42,545 nucleotides of DNA from Rickettsiales bacterium (GCA_005792635.1 SXRF01000081.1:1-42545); one strand, 5' to 3'; positions 15,848 through 24,690 are shown, counted from the stretch's first letter. Notes: a model not told the origin generated them from the sequence alone. Numbers and translations are program-made.

Positions 15848-17212
15848 ATGACATTTACCGTTGTTGTTGCTGGTCGCCCGAATGTGGGAAAGTCCACTAT
15901 TTTCAATCGCTTAACTGGCAAGCGCCACGCGCTGGTGGACGATATGCCGGGGGTGACGCGGGATCGGCGCGAGGGTGAGGCTAGCCTTGGCGGCATGGAA
16001 TTCACCATCATTGACACCGCAGGGCTGGAGGACGCGAAGGAAGGCAGCCTCGCCGCCCGCATGACTTTGCAAACCGAAAAAGCCATTGAGGAAGCGGATG
16101 TGACGCTGCTGGTGGTGGATGGTCGGTCGGGGATAACGCCGATTGACGAGCATTTTGCCCAGCTAATCCGTAAGAAATATGGCGCGAAGAAACGCGGCAA
16201 AATTATTCTAGTAGTCAATAAATGCGAAGGGGGCAGGGCGAGCAACACGATTACCGACGCTTACCGCCTTGGTTTTGGCGAGCCTGTGGCGATTTCCGCC
16301 GAACATGGCGAGGGGCTGACGGAATTATATGACGCGCTCGCGCCGTTTAGTAAGTTTGATAACCATGAGGAAGCAAGCGAAGTTGAAGATATAAACACGC
16401 CGATGCAAATCGCCATTGTTGGTCGCCCGAATGTGGGTAAATCAACGCTGGTGAATAAAATTTTGGGTGCGGAGCGGGTGCTGACTGGCCCAGAGGCGGG
16501 GATAACGCGTGATGCGATTTCCATTGATTTTGAGTTTGACGGAAAACCGATAAAACTGGTGGATACGGCGGGGATGCGCCGCAAAAGCAATGTCACCGAG
16601 AAGGTGGAAAAGCTGGCGGTGGCGGATACGCTTCGCGCTGTGCAATACGCGCATGTGGTGATTTTGGTGATTGACGCGCAAGCACCGATGGAAAAACAGG
16701 AAAATAACATTGCCGCCCTTGTGGAGCAAGAGGGCAGGGCGATGGTGCTTGCCATCAATAAATGGGACACGGTGGGCGATAAGCCCGCGTATCTTAAAGC
16801 CATCAATGAGATTTTGGAGAAAACCCTGCCGCAGCTAAAGGGCGTTGCGGTTGTGCCGATTTCTGGGCAGACGGGGTTTAATGTTGATAGGCTGCTGAAA
16901 ACTTGTTTTTCGATGTATGGCGTGTGGAACAAGGAAATTGGCACGGGTGCGCTTAATCGCTGGCTGGAGTCCGCGCTGGAAATTCACGCGCCACCGCTGG
17001 TGCATTCGCGGCGTATCAAAATCCGCTATATGACGCAGAAATCCGCGCGTCCGCCGAGCTTTATTTTATTTTCCAACACTAGCGACATTCCCGATAGCTA
17101 TATCCGCTATTTGACCAATAGTATGCGCGATTTTTTTGCCCTAGGCGGCGTGCCTATCCGTATGCGGATTAAGAAAAATAAAAATCCTTACGCGGAGGTG
17201 GAGGAGGGGTGA
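15848..17212 (+). CDS. der: Ribosome biogenesis GTPase Der (EngA)
   Basis: An essential double-GTPase acting in 50S subunit maturation. The 454-residue protein carries two G domains. Domain 1 has GRPNVGKSTIFN, DTAG and NKCEG; domain 2 has GRPNVGKSTLVNK, DTAGMRRK and NKWD. The C-terminal KH-like domain (IKIRYMTQKSARPPSF and GVPIRMRIKKNKNPY) completes the family layout. G4 of domain 1 is NKCE rather than NKxD, a variation I believe is common in the family. bamB upstream is a common neighbour of der. ATG 15848 is the natural start, next to the first P-loop. Confidence 0.97.
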   Translation: MTFTVVVAGRPNVGKSTIFNRLTGKRHALVDDMPGVTRDRREGEASLGGMEFTIIDTAGLEDAKEGSLAARMTLQTEKAIEEADVTLLVVDGRSGITPIDEHFAQLIRKKYGAKKRGKIILVVNKCEGGRASNTITDAYRLGFGEPVAISAEHGEGLTELYDALAPFSKFDNHEEASEVEDINTPMQIAIVGRPNVGKSTLVNKILGAERVLTGPEAGITRDAISIDFEFDGKPIKLVDTAGMRRKSNVTEKVEKLAVADTLRAVQYAHVVILVIDAQAPMEKQENNIAALVEQEGRAMVLAINKWDTVGDKPAYLKAINEILEKTLPQLKGVAVVPISGQTGFNVDRLLKTCFSMYGVWNKEIGTGALNRWLESALEIHAPPLVHSRRIKIRYMTQKSARPPSFILFSNTSDIPDSYIRYLTNSMRDFFALGGVPIRMRIKKNKNPYAEVEEG

Positions 17213-17255
17213 TTAGATCGTTGGATTATCGGATGATTAGATTTAAGAAAAATAT

Positions 17256-17422
17256 TATAGCCATTAATAGTTAGCGTTATCGTCATTCCGCCCCCGTTCT
17301 TCAACGGGGCAGGCTGTGGGCGGAATCTATGCCTGCAACTAGCTATAACGCTTGTGGTTAGGCATGGATGCCAGCCTTCGCTGGCATGACAAAGTGCTGC
17401 TAACTATTCGTTAGTGGCTAAT
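17256..17422. repeat. Family 1 palindromic element with terminal inverted repeats
   Basis: This is the complete inverted counterpart of the 8046 copy. Left TIR TATAGCCATTAATAGTTA from 17256; right TIR TAACTATTCGTTAGTGGCTA to 17420. The core 17282-17390 begins GTCATTCCGCC and ends GCTGGCATGAC. An additional small hairpin CCCCGTTCTTCAACGGGG is nested in the left arm, which the 8046 copy lacks. It occupies the gap between der and the convergent ppk1. Confidence 0.8.
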
Positions 17423-17429
17423 AATCCAA

Positions 17430-19562
17430 TCAACCCTTCAACATTTGCTCGGACTTGGCTTTTTTGAGGGCTGTTCCGCGCCCTGATAGGCTTGGGTTTT
17501 TGATGAAATAATCATGCGCGGAGAGGGATTTGCCTGATGGCTGCAAGCGTTTATAGCTGCCGTCGGCTTGTAATATCCAGCTTTGGTTTTCGTCTTTCAG
17601 ATTCGCCACCATGATTTGCCCCATCACCTGCTCATGTACCGTTGGGTTTTCAATGGGAATCATCACCTCCACCCGCCAGTCAAAATTGCGCGGCATGAAG
17701 TCCGCCGAACCGATAAACACCTTGGCTTTTGCCGATGGTAAGCCATGCCCATTGCCAAAGCAATAAATGCGCGAATGTTCCAAAAACCGCCCGATGATGC
17801 TTTTTACGCGGATATTTTCCGATAACCCAGCAACATTCGGACGCAGACAACAGATGCCACGCACGACCAGCTCAATTACCACGCCAGCTTGCGATGCGCG
17901 GTAGAGAGCGTCAATCACTCGCTCGTCAACCAGCGAATTCATCTTTGCCCAAATCGCGCCTTTTTTTCCATTTTTCGCGTGGGTTATTTCATTTTCTATC
18001 AGCTCTAAAATCTTCGTTCGCATATCACGCGGCGCGATGATTAGCTTGGAAAATTCGCTTGGTGGCGCATTGCCCGTCACGAAATTAAATAAATAAGCAG
18101 CGTCACGGCAGAGGTCATGGTCACAGGTGAAGAATGATAAATCGGTGTAGAGCTTGGCGGTGGTTGGGTGATAATTGCCTGTGCCGAAATGTGCATAAGA
18201 CACTAGTTTTCCTTGCTCAATGCGCGTTACCAGCGTCATCTTGGCGTGGGTTTTTAGCGTCACAAAACCATAGACCACTTGCACGCCCGCGCGTTCCAAA
18301 TCCCGCGCCCATTGTATGTTGGCTTCCTCGTCAAAACGGGCTTTCAGCTCCACCAGCGCGGTGACTGATTTCCCTGCTTCGGCGGCGGAAATGAGGGCGC
18401 GAACGATTGGCGAATCTTTGCTGGTGCGATATAGCGTTTGCTTGATGGAAACCACGCTGGGGTCAGCTGCTGCCTGCTCCAGAAATTGTAGAACAACGCC
18501 AAATGATTCAAAAGGATGGTGAACGATAATATCCTTGGCGGCGATGGCGGCGAAACAATCGCCAGAAAAATCGTTGATGCGCTCGGGGAAGCGCGGCTTA
18601 AACGGCGCGAAACGCATAGTCGGCGGCGCGTGTTCCACCAGCTCTTTTAATGACGAAAGCCCAAGCATTCCGCCAACATCCAAAACATCCTCCAGCGCAA
18701 CGCCCATTTGCTCGGCGACGAACTGCACGAGTTTTGGGCTGGCGGGCGAAGAAAATTTTATTTGGATTACGCGTCCGCGCCTGCGCTGTTTTACGGCGCG
18801 TTCAAAATTGCGGAGGAAATCTTTGTCCTCCTCCTCCACATCCAAATCGCTATCGCGGATGATGCGAAACAACGCGCTGTCAAGCACAGTAAAGCTTGGC
18901 ATAAGCAGCGGCAGGAAAAATTTTATAACATCTTCCAGCATAACATATTTGCGCTTTTTGCTAGGCAACAGAATAAATCGCGGAAGGTTGAGCGGCAGTG
19001 GTATAATCGCTATTTCCGAGCTTTTCGCGCCGTCAGTTTTTAAGTGAAAAATTAGCGCGAGGCTAAGGTTCGGCAGGAATGGAAAGGGATGCGCGGGGTC
19101 AATGGCAATTGGGGTGAGTACGGGGAAGATATTTTCTAAAAAATGCTCCTCCAACCAGTTTTTTTCTTGTTTGTTTAGCTCATCAGCGCCGAGAACCAGC
19201 GTGTTTTTCCCTGTCAGTTCTTCGCGCAGGTTTATCCAGCATTTATGTTGCTGCTCCACCATTTCCGCTACTTTTCGGCTGATGATTTCCAATTCCTGCG
19301 CGGGAGTTTTGCCATCTGGGCTGTGTTTGGTGACACCTTGTAGAACATAATCTTTTAAGCCCGCCACCCGAATCATAAAAAATTCATCAAGATTAGAGGC
19401 GGAAATAGCAAGGAAATTCAAGCGTTCAATCAGCGGATGATTTTGGTTGCTCGCCTCCTCCAGCACTCGCGCATTAAACGCAAGCCAAGAAGTTTCGCGA
19501 TTGATAAAACGCGAGTGGCTGTGCATGGTGGGGTTTTCGTGCTGCATTTGGTTGTTAGTCAT
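17430..19562 (-). CDS. ppk1: Polyphosphate kinase
   Basis: PPK1 makes polyphosphate reversibly from ATP. The 710-residue product follows the four-domain plan: N domain FINRETSWLAFNARVLEEA and SASNLDEFFMIRVAGLK, head domain, then the phospholipase D-like catalytic domains. The autophosphorylated histidine is in FGTGNYHPTTAKLYTD; the second site is in YCFGNGHGLPSAKAKV, with SADFMPRNFDWRVEV following. The first residues (MTNNQ) are encoded by a TTGTTAG-type repeat, so the native start may be ATG 19547 or 19526; none has a clear ribosome site. A ppx homologue is at 35112-36599, not adjacent. Confidence 0.95.
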   Translation of the reverse strand: MTNNQMQHENPTMHSHSRFINRETSWLAFNARVLEEASNQNHPLIERLNFLAISASNLDEFFMIRVAGLKDYVLQGVTKHSPDGKTPAQELEIISRKVAEMVEQQHKCWINLREELTGKNTLVLGADELNKQEKNWLEEHFLENIFPVLTPIAIDPAHPFPFLPNLSLALIFHLKTDGAKSSEIAIIPLPLNLPRFILLPSKKRKYVMLEDVIKFFLPLLMPSFTVLDSALFRIIRDSDLDVEEEDKDFLRNFERAVKQRRRGRVIQIKFSSPASPKLVQFVAEQMGVALEDVLDVGGMLGLSSLKELVEHAPPTMRFAPFKPRFPERINDFSGDCFAAIAAKDIIVHHPFESFGVVLQFLEQAAADPSVVSIKQTLYRTSKDSPIVRALISAAEAGKSVTALVELKARFDEEANIQWARDLERAGVQVVYGFVTLKTHAKMTLVTRIEQGKLVSYAHFGTGNYHPTTAKLYTDLSFFTCDHDLCRDAAYLFNFVTGNAPPSEFSKLIIAPRDMRTKILELIENEITHAKNGKKGAIWAKMNSLVDERVIDALYRASQAGVVIELVVRGICCLRPNVAGLSENIRVKSIIGRFLEHSRIYCFGNGHGLPSAKAKVFIGSADFMPRNFDWRVEVMIPIENPTVHEQVMGQIMVANLKDENQSWILQADGSYKRLQPSGKSLSAHDYFIKNPSLSGRGTALKKAKSEQMLKG

Positions 19563-19812
19563 TAGTTGTTAGTTGTTAGTTGTTATTCACCTTAAACAGA
19601 GCGTCAAACCTCTCGTTTGTCACCCCGTTTTTTATAACGGGGTCTGGTTTTCTTGCTAACATTAAGCAATAGAAAAGCTGCGCTTTTCTTTCCAGATCCC
19701 GCAATAAATGCGGGATGACAGCCTGTGGGTTATGAGACTGCGTAACATGAGTCGTTAGCTATTATAGCAAAATATTGCTTAACGAATAACTAACAACGAA
19801 CAACTAACAACC
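19550..19812. repeat. Nested inverted repeat: TTGTTAG arms around a family 2 element
   Basis: The outer arms are degenerate TTGTTAG heptamers (19550-19587) and their complement CTAACAA (19785-19812). Between them lies a family 2 element at 19619-19719, starting GTCACCCCG and ending GCGGGATGAC, with a central hairpin AGAAAAGCTGCGCTTTTCT. The region separates ppk1 from the tadG-like gene, both on the minus strand. The left arm runs into the ppk1 N-terminus. I see no gene here. Confidence 0.7.
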
Positions 19813-19821
19813 AGAAAATTC

Positions 19822-21351
19822 CTATTTGCTTATGCGAAGGCTCGCCAGTGAATCGCCGATTGTTTTGAAGGCTGTGTTCAAATCTGCGGTGGTTGGGCTG
19901 TTAAAATAATATTCTGGCTTGCTGGCGCAGGCTTGCAACATATTTTTTGCGGTTGTGCCGATGCTTGTGCCAAGGGCGATGGTGTAAATAATAACACCGC
20001 TGTTATTCGCCTTGATATTGGCGCAGACGGCGGCGGTGCGCGTGTTCAGCTCGGTTTCGCCGTTGGTGCAAGCCGAAGTCGGGCAGGTGTTCGCGCCAAG
20101 TTGCCCAGAGTTATACATACCATAAGCCGTATAATCTGTTCTGGTTAAGGTGTTGTCACCATCCGTCATCAGGATTATCGCCTTATTCATCAGCGGCGTG
20201 TTATAGGCAAGTGGCAAGCTGTTGGTGTTCATCTCGCCACCCCATAAATTTTGCCATGCTGGAGAAATCATCCGCCAACCCCAAGCCAGCCCGATATTAA
20301 TATGGGTATAACCGCCCGCTACCATGCCATTAATAGCGTTGGTTATCGTGGTGCGGCTGGCGGTCATTGGCGTTAATGCTTGCGACGGGCAGCCAAGATT
20401 TGGTCCACGAGAACTGCTTATGTTATAGGTTGTGACGCCGTAGCTGGTACTCTTCCAGTCGTTATTGCTGTTGTCTGGCGCGTAATATTTGGGAAATAGG
20501 CGCGTGGCAGGTATGGTATCAGTTATGTCATATTGCGGTGTGAGTGTGCCGTTGCTGCGCGATTCAACACAGCCGCCCCAACTGGTTGTTCCCCAATTAA
20601 GGGCTGTGCTGCTTGTCCAGCTGGCGCGGCTAGTGCCGATATTTACTGCTTGCGAAAATGGCACTAACCCAATCCATAAATGCGGTATGGTTTCCTTGTC
20701 GCCATAAAGAATGTTAACCAAAGAATTGGCGGCGGTTCTTGCCGCAGAAATCTTGCTAACCCCGCCACCAGCTGATTGCGTCATTGAGCCAGTATTGTCC
20801 ATCACCAAAACCAGCTCTAGCCCTTTGCTACTGCGGGTTACTTCGGAAGTTGCGCCGACGGCTATGCTTTGTTTGCCGACAAGCTTCATAAAAGTTGTCG
20901 GCACTGTGCCGCTCACCGTCAAAGTAAATACGCTATTATCCGCATTGGGCGTAACGGTAACTGTACCAATACTCGCCCCCATATAGCCTGCGGGAAAATT
21001 GGCGTTGAAATATTTAGTGGCTTCGCTGTTGACATCAATGGTGTTGGAAGTTGCCGCGGCTGCTAGCCCAGCGTTATCAAGGGCATTGGTAAGGCGCGAC
21101 TGCACAAGCTGCGCCCGTCCAAGGTCAATTGCCGCACCAACAGAAGACATCATGGCAAATAATCCCAGCCCAATAATAGGTAGAGCAGAGCCGCGCTTAT
21201 CACGCAAAATATTTTTTATATATAAATTACTCGTCATCCCGTGCTTGCCACGGGATCTAGAGCTACAAATTCCGCCATTGGTTTTATCCCTAGATACCGC
21301 ATCAAGTGCGGTATGACAGCGACTTGAGATAGTGTTTTCTAACTGTTCCAT
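19822..21351 (-). CDS. TadG-like pilus protein with von Willebrand A domain
   Basis: A 509-residue protein of the Tad pilus/Flp system. After a peptide encoded by a repeat (residues 12-40) comes a TadE/G-type membrane anchor (RDKRGSALPIIGLGLFAMMSSVGAAIDLGRA). A von Willebrand A domain follows with MIDAS motif DNTGSM and a later MTDGDN. The Cys-bearing loops suggest an exported domain. ATG 21351 is preferred because AAGGAG stands eight bases upstream; the alternative ATG 21237 (MTSNLYIKN) lies at the far end of the repeat. The start overlaps the upstream TadE-like gene by 13 bp, so the three Tad genes look like one operon. No tadA/B/C or rcpA lies in the window. Confidence 0.85.
   Translation of the reverse strand: MEQLENTISSRCHTALDAVSRDKTNGGICSSRSRGKHGMTSNLYIKNILRDKRGSALPIIGLGLFAMMSSVGAAIDLGRAQLVQSRLTNALDNAGLAAAATSNTIDVNSEATKYFNANFPAGYMGASIGTVTVTPNADNSVFTLTVSGTVPTTFMKLVGKQSIAVGATSEVTRSSKGLELVLVMDNTGSMTQSAGGGVSKISAARTAANSLVNILYGDKETIPHLWIGLVPFSQAVNIGTSRASWTSSTALNWGTTSWGGCVESRSNGTLTPQYDITDTIPATRLFPKYYAPDNSNNDWKSTSYGVTTYNISSSRGPNLGCPSQALTPMTASRTTITNAINGMVAGGYTHINIGLAWGWRMISPAWQNLWGGEMNTNSLPLAYNTPLMNKAIILMTDGDNTLTRTDYTAYGMYNSGQLGANTCPTSACTNGETELNTRTAAVCANIKANNSGVIIYTIALGTSIGTTAKNMLQACASKPEYYFNSPTTADLNTAFKTIGDSLASLRISK
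21233..21317. repeat. Family 2 palindromic element inside the 5' end of the tadG-like gene
   Basis: This 85-bp copy has ends GTCATCCCGTGC and GCGGTATGAC and the middle ACAAATTC-GCCATTGGTTTTAT, matching the intergenic copies at 8458 and 24606 (the latter also 85 bp). It lies between a well-placed start codon (21351) and the conserved TadG membrane anchor, and it is read through in frame as residues 12-40, including cysteines and basic residues untypical of the family. Confidence 0.85.
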
Positions 21352-21929
21352 AACAACTTCTCCTTTTGTATAATCGGTGAAAGCCAACCGAGTGTTGTTA
21401 GGCTTCCAAGGCGTGGTTTATAGATGCTGGTGCGGTAAATTTGATTGTTGTTGTAGAGGTAGCCATTTAGTATTGGTTTATAGGCGTAGAACACTTCCGC
21501 AACGATTACTGTTTCGCCTGCGGCAATGGTGAAATTCGCGGGCATGGTCGCCGCACCGCCGCTTACGCCGATATGGCTGGTTTGTATTGTTCCCGTGCTT
21601 CGATATTGCCAATTGACCACAGGCGCATTTGCACCTGTTTTGGTAACTGATGAAATAATTGCATAGCCATCAGCTGCAAAATCATAAGGCTGTAGCACTT
21701 GTCCTGCTGCTGTTATAATCTGCCCTAATTGTGTGCTGGTTATGGTGTCTGACTGTGAAGTTACATCCGAAAGAGTGGCGGCGACTCGCTCCACTTTTTG
21801 TGTGATTAGCACATAGCGTGCGCCGTCCACCGTTCCAAACAGCAATAAAGCCAGTAAAGGAAATGACAGCGCGAATTCAATCGCCGCCACACCGCCATTT
21901 GCAAAAATAAATTTTTTAATAAGGTTCAT
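21339..21929 (-). CDS. TadE/TadG-family pseudopilin-like protein
   Basis: A 196-residue protein with the TadE signature near its N-terminus: a short basic leader, GGVAAIEFALSFPLLALLLFGTVDGARY, with the glutamate at +5 of the predicted prepilin peptidase site (G/VAAIE). The rest is a periplasmic domain without other recognisable motifs. It overlaps the upstream TadE gene by 14 bp and the downstream tadG-like gene by 13 bp, so these genes are translated in series. Its product is probably a minor pilin or a pilus assembly protein at the inner membrane. Confidence 0.85.
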   Translation of the reverse strand: MNLIKKFIFANGGVAAIEFALSFPLLALLLFGTVDGARYVLITQKVERVAATLSDVTSQSDTITSTQLGQIITAAGQVLQPYDFAADGYAIISSVTKTGANAPVVNWQYRSTGTIQTSHIGVSGGAATMPANFTIAAGETVIVAEVFYAYKPILNGYLYNNNQIYRTSIYKPRLGSLTTLGWLSPIIQKEKLLWNS

Positions 21930-22476
21930 TTTTTACCACCGTCCTGCTGGTAATATTCAGAGTGCCACCCAGAAAATGTGCAACAATAGGGGTGTTGATT
22001 TTCCATGGATAACTTACGGTATAAACCACTACATCATTGCCGTTGCCAAGCCCTGCGACCCCCATATCCGCGTCCCACTGCCCGTTGCTATTTGAGTCGA
22101 CGAAAGGTTCGCCGATATTATACGCACCATTATGGTTGGTATCGGTATATGACTCTGGTTTATTCACCGAATCAAACGATGGGTAAATGGTGGTGGTTAC
22201 AGTTATTTTCGTTGGGTCTAATAAACCAGTGGTTTTGCTAGCTATGGTTGCGATGATTTGTTGCTGGCGCGTACTGCCCGCTGCGACATATCCTGTTTTA
22301 CCATAACGACCGCTGGCATCAACCGCGCCTTCCATCGTGCTGCTCACAAACATTACGAGCGAAAGCTCAATAATGCCAAACAACATCAGAAAAAACACAG
22401 GAGCAATCATAGCAAATTCAATCGCGGTCACCCCTCGATTATCACGCAAAAATGTTTTTTTTAATTTGTTTGGCAT
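21916..22476 (-). CDS. TadE-family pseudopilin with Ca-binding-type repeats
   Basis: A 186-residue TadE protein. The N-terminal RDNRGVTAIEFAMIAPVFFLML holds the prepilin-peptidase-like site followed by the membrane helix. Residues about 112-136 contain two acidic Asp/Asn loops (DTNHNGAYNIGE and DSNSNGQWD), which resemble EF-hand or thrombospondin-type Ca2+ loops; this is a motif reading, not proof of binding. First gene of the three-gene Tad cluster on the minus strand, divergent from dnaG. ATG 22476 is the natural start. Confidence 0.87.
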   Translation of the reverse strand: MPNKLKKTFLRDNRGVTAIEFAMIAPVFFLMLFGIIELSLVMFVSSTMEGAVDASGRYGKTGYVAAGSTRQQQIIATIASKTTGLLDPTKITVTTTIYPSFDSVNKPESYTDTNHNGAYNIGEPFVDSNSNGQWDADMGVAGLGNGNDVVVYTVSYPWKINTPIVAHFLGGTLNITSRTVVKNEPY

Positions 22477-22602
22477 TGGTATAACCTAGTATCATTTCAC
22501 TTAAGTTATGCTAGCATAATTGCCTTTAGAAAAAGTTAATATTGCCTATCAATTGGCGGAATTTTAGCGCGAAAAAACCAAGTATTTAGTTTGTATTTTA
22601 TG

Positions 22603-22625
22603 TAATATTTCTGGGCAGAACCTAG
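22603..22625. repeat. Solitary end fragment of a family 3 element
   Basis: ATTTCTGGGCAGAACCTA here is identical to the right end of the element at 40418-40566. No matching left arm or TGTAC core is present nearby, so it looks like a relic. It sits in the gap between the tad genes and dnaG. Confidence 0.5.
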
Positions 22626-22659
22626 TGCGTGGTTTTACATAAAAAATTGTGCATATTGC

Positions 22660-22687
22660 TTGACCAGTATTTGATAAAATGTATAAC
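22660..22687 (+). promoter_or_regulatory. Putative sigma70 promoter of dnaG
   Basis: TTGACC at 22660-22665 and TATAAC at 22682-22687 are separated by 16 bp and stand 53 bp before the dnaG ATG. Each hexamer has one mismatch to consensus. Confidence 0.5.
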
Positions 22688-22740
22688 TGAAAAACGCGGA
22701 ATTAATATATTATTAAATATTCACACAACATAGAGAAAAC

Positions 22741-24600
22741 ATGCGTTTCAGCCCATCTTTGATTGAACGATTGCGCTCGCATTTCCTGATGTCGGAAGTG
22801 GTGGGAAAGCGTATTCCAATCAAAAAACATGGGCGCGAATATCACGCTCTTTGCCCGTTTCATAATGAAAAATCGCCGTCTTTCACGGTGAATGACGAAA
22901 AGGGTTTTTTCCATTGTTTTGGTTGCGGGGCGCATGGTGACGCAATTGAGTTTGTCCGCCGCTATGAGCGCGTGCCGTATGCCGAGGCGGTGGAGAATTT
23001 GGCGCGGTCGGCGGGCATTGAAATCGCACCGCCCAGCCCTGCGGAATATAAAAAAATTGAAGCGGAAAAAACGCTTTATGATGTGGTGGAGGCGGCGTGC
23101 GTTTGGTTTGAAAAACAGCTGGTTTCGCCCAGCGGAATGCTCGCCAAGGATTATGTTGATAAGCGCGGGATTCGCGCCGACACTATCCGCCAGTTTCGCA
23201 TCGGCTTTGCGCCTGATGAAAAAAACTCTCTCAATCAGCATTTGCTAAAACTTGGTTTCCCACAAAAATTGCAAGCTGAAGCTGGGCTAATCAGCATTTC
23301 CGAAAGCGGCGGCGTTTATGATCGTTTTCGCGGGCGGGTGATATTTCCTATTCGCAATTCCGCAGGTAAAGTTGTGGCATTCGGTGGACGATTGATGGGG
23401 GCGGCGGAGGCGCAGAAAAACGCTCCGAAATACCTCAATTCGCCAGAAACGCCACTCTTCAAAAAAGGTGAGATGCTCTATAACCTTGACCAAGCCAAAC
23501 GCCCCGCCCGCGATGGCAATATGGTGGTGGTGATGGAAGGTTATATGGATGTGGTGATGACCGCGCAGGCTGGCGTGGCTTACGGCGTGGCGACTCTGGG
23601 AACGGCGGTTACGCCCGAACATTTGCGCTTGCTGTGGCAACTTGCTAAAGAGCCTGTGTTGTGTTTGGACGCGGACGCGGCGGGGAAACGCGCCATGCTG
23701 CGGGCGGCAGATGTCGCTTTGCCGCTGCTGAAACCGAATTTTTCACTGCGCTACGCTGTGCTTCCGCAGGGGGAAGACCCTGACAGCTATATCCAAAAAC
23801 AAGGCAAGGCGAGCTTTGAGAAAATTTTGCTTTCCTCGCGCCGCCTGTCGCAGATACTTTGGGATACGCTGTTGCCGCAATATAATCTGGATTTGCCAGA
23901 GGGCAGAGCGGCACTTGATGATGCCTGCCAGAAACTCGCGGAAAAAATCGCTGATACCACGGTGCGCCAGCATTATCTAACCCATTTCCGCAAAGAGTTG
24001 TGGGCGAATGGTGGCGCACGAGTGTCAATGAAAACAACGGCGAAAAAACAAGCTGGTAAATCGCAGATAGTGGCGAACCAAGCGCAGACGCGCTCGCCAC
24101 AAATTGGGCAGATGTTGGTGCAGCATCATTCCGCCGCGCTGGAAATGCTTATCCAGCGATTGCTGAATACCTTGCTGCAATTTCCCGCGCTTTTGCATAA
24201 AAGCCAAGTGGAGGAAGCCTTGTCGCGGCTGGATATTCGCTCGCAGGCGATGCAGGCGTTGCGCGGCGCGTTGCTGTCGGCTGGTGCGCTGGTGGATATT
24301 GATAATCTGGATGAATTTTCCGCCTATATCCGCGAGCATGTTGCTGAGGATGTGTTTTCGGAGAGCCTGAAACTGCCATATAAAGAGACGCTAACCGCGC
24401 ATGATGCGGATATGCTGTGGGGCGAGACGATGGCGACTTATGAAGTGGCGAAGTTGGAATATGAGTTCAAGGAATTACAGGAAAATCTAAGCGGTGAAAT
24501 CGGCGAGGAAGATTATGCGCGGCTGATAGAGCTGCAAAACGCTGTGGCAAACGCCCGCGCACGGCGTACATTTGCCCCAGCGGATAGTGATGTGGCTTAA
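22741..24600 (+). CDS. dnaG: DNA primase DnaG
   Basis: Primase makes the RNA primers for replication. The 619-residue protein has the N-terminal zinc-binding domain with Cys38, His41, Cys59 and Cys62 (LCPFHNEKSPSF and FHCFGCGAHGD). The polymerase core includes YDRFRGRVIFPI and PKYLNSPETPLFKKGEMLY. The Toprim segment has VVMEGYMDV and CLDADAAGKRAM. A helicase-binding C-terminal region of usual length follows. ATG 22741 has only a weak AGAG ribosome site. rpoD, which often follows dnaG, does not; a family 2 repeat and an orphan gene come next. Confidence 0.97.
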   Translation: MRFSPSLIERLRSHFLMSEVVGKRIPIKKHGREYHALCPFHNEKSPSFTVNDEKGFFHCFGCGAHGDAIEFVRRYERVPYAEAVENLARSAGIEIAPPSPAEYKKIEAEKTLYDVVEAACVWFEKQLVSPSGMLAKDYVDKRGIRADTIRQFRIGFAPDEKNSLNQHLLKLGFPQKLQAEAGLISISESGGVYDRFRGRVIFPIRNSAGKVVAFGGRLMGAAEAQKNAPKYLNSPETPLFKKGEMLYNLDQAKRPARDGNMVVVMEGYMDVVMTAQAGVAYGVATLGTAVTPEHLRLLWQLAKEPVLCLDADAAGKRAMLRAADVALPLLKPNFSLRYAVLPQGEDPDSYIQKQGKASFEKILLSSRRLSQILWDTLLPQYNLDLPEGRAALDDACQKLAEKIADTTVRQHYLTHFRKELWANGGARVSMKTTAKKQAGKSQIVANQAQTRSPQIGQMLVQHHSAALEMLIQRLLNTLLQFPALLHKSQVEEALSRLDIRSQAMQALRGALLSAGALVDIDNLDEFSAYIREHVAEDVFSESLKLPYKETLTAHDADMLWGETMATYEVAKLEYEFKELQENLSGEIGEEDYARLIELQNAVANARARRTFAPADSDVA

Positions 24601-24605
24601 TTTTT

Positions 24606-24690
24606 GTCATCCCCGCTTTATGCGGGGATCTAGGGATAAAACCAATGACAGAATTTGTTGCTCTAGATCCCCGCATAAAGCGGGGATGAC
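24606..24690. repeat. Family 2 palindromic element, near-perfect copy
   Basis: This 85-bp element has arms GTCATCCCCGCTTTATGCGG and its exact complement, each containing a CCCCGC/GCGGGG hairpin, then GATCTAG/CTAGATC, around a spacer conserved with the 8458 and 21233 copies. It lies five bases after the dnaG stop and before the convergent orphan, where it may act as a terminator. Confidence 0.85.

Noticed and set aside
16261-16944. 227-codon open frame opposite der
   Set aside because: Shadow frame produced by the codon bias of der.
18535-19047. 170-codon open frame opposite ppk1
   Set aside because: Serine-rich antisense shadow of ppk1, without start signals or homology that I can see.
24606-24690. 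Family 2 element as an insertion sequence
   Set aside because: Only 85 bp and no coding capacity; at most a non-autonomous element.
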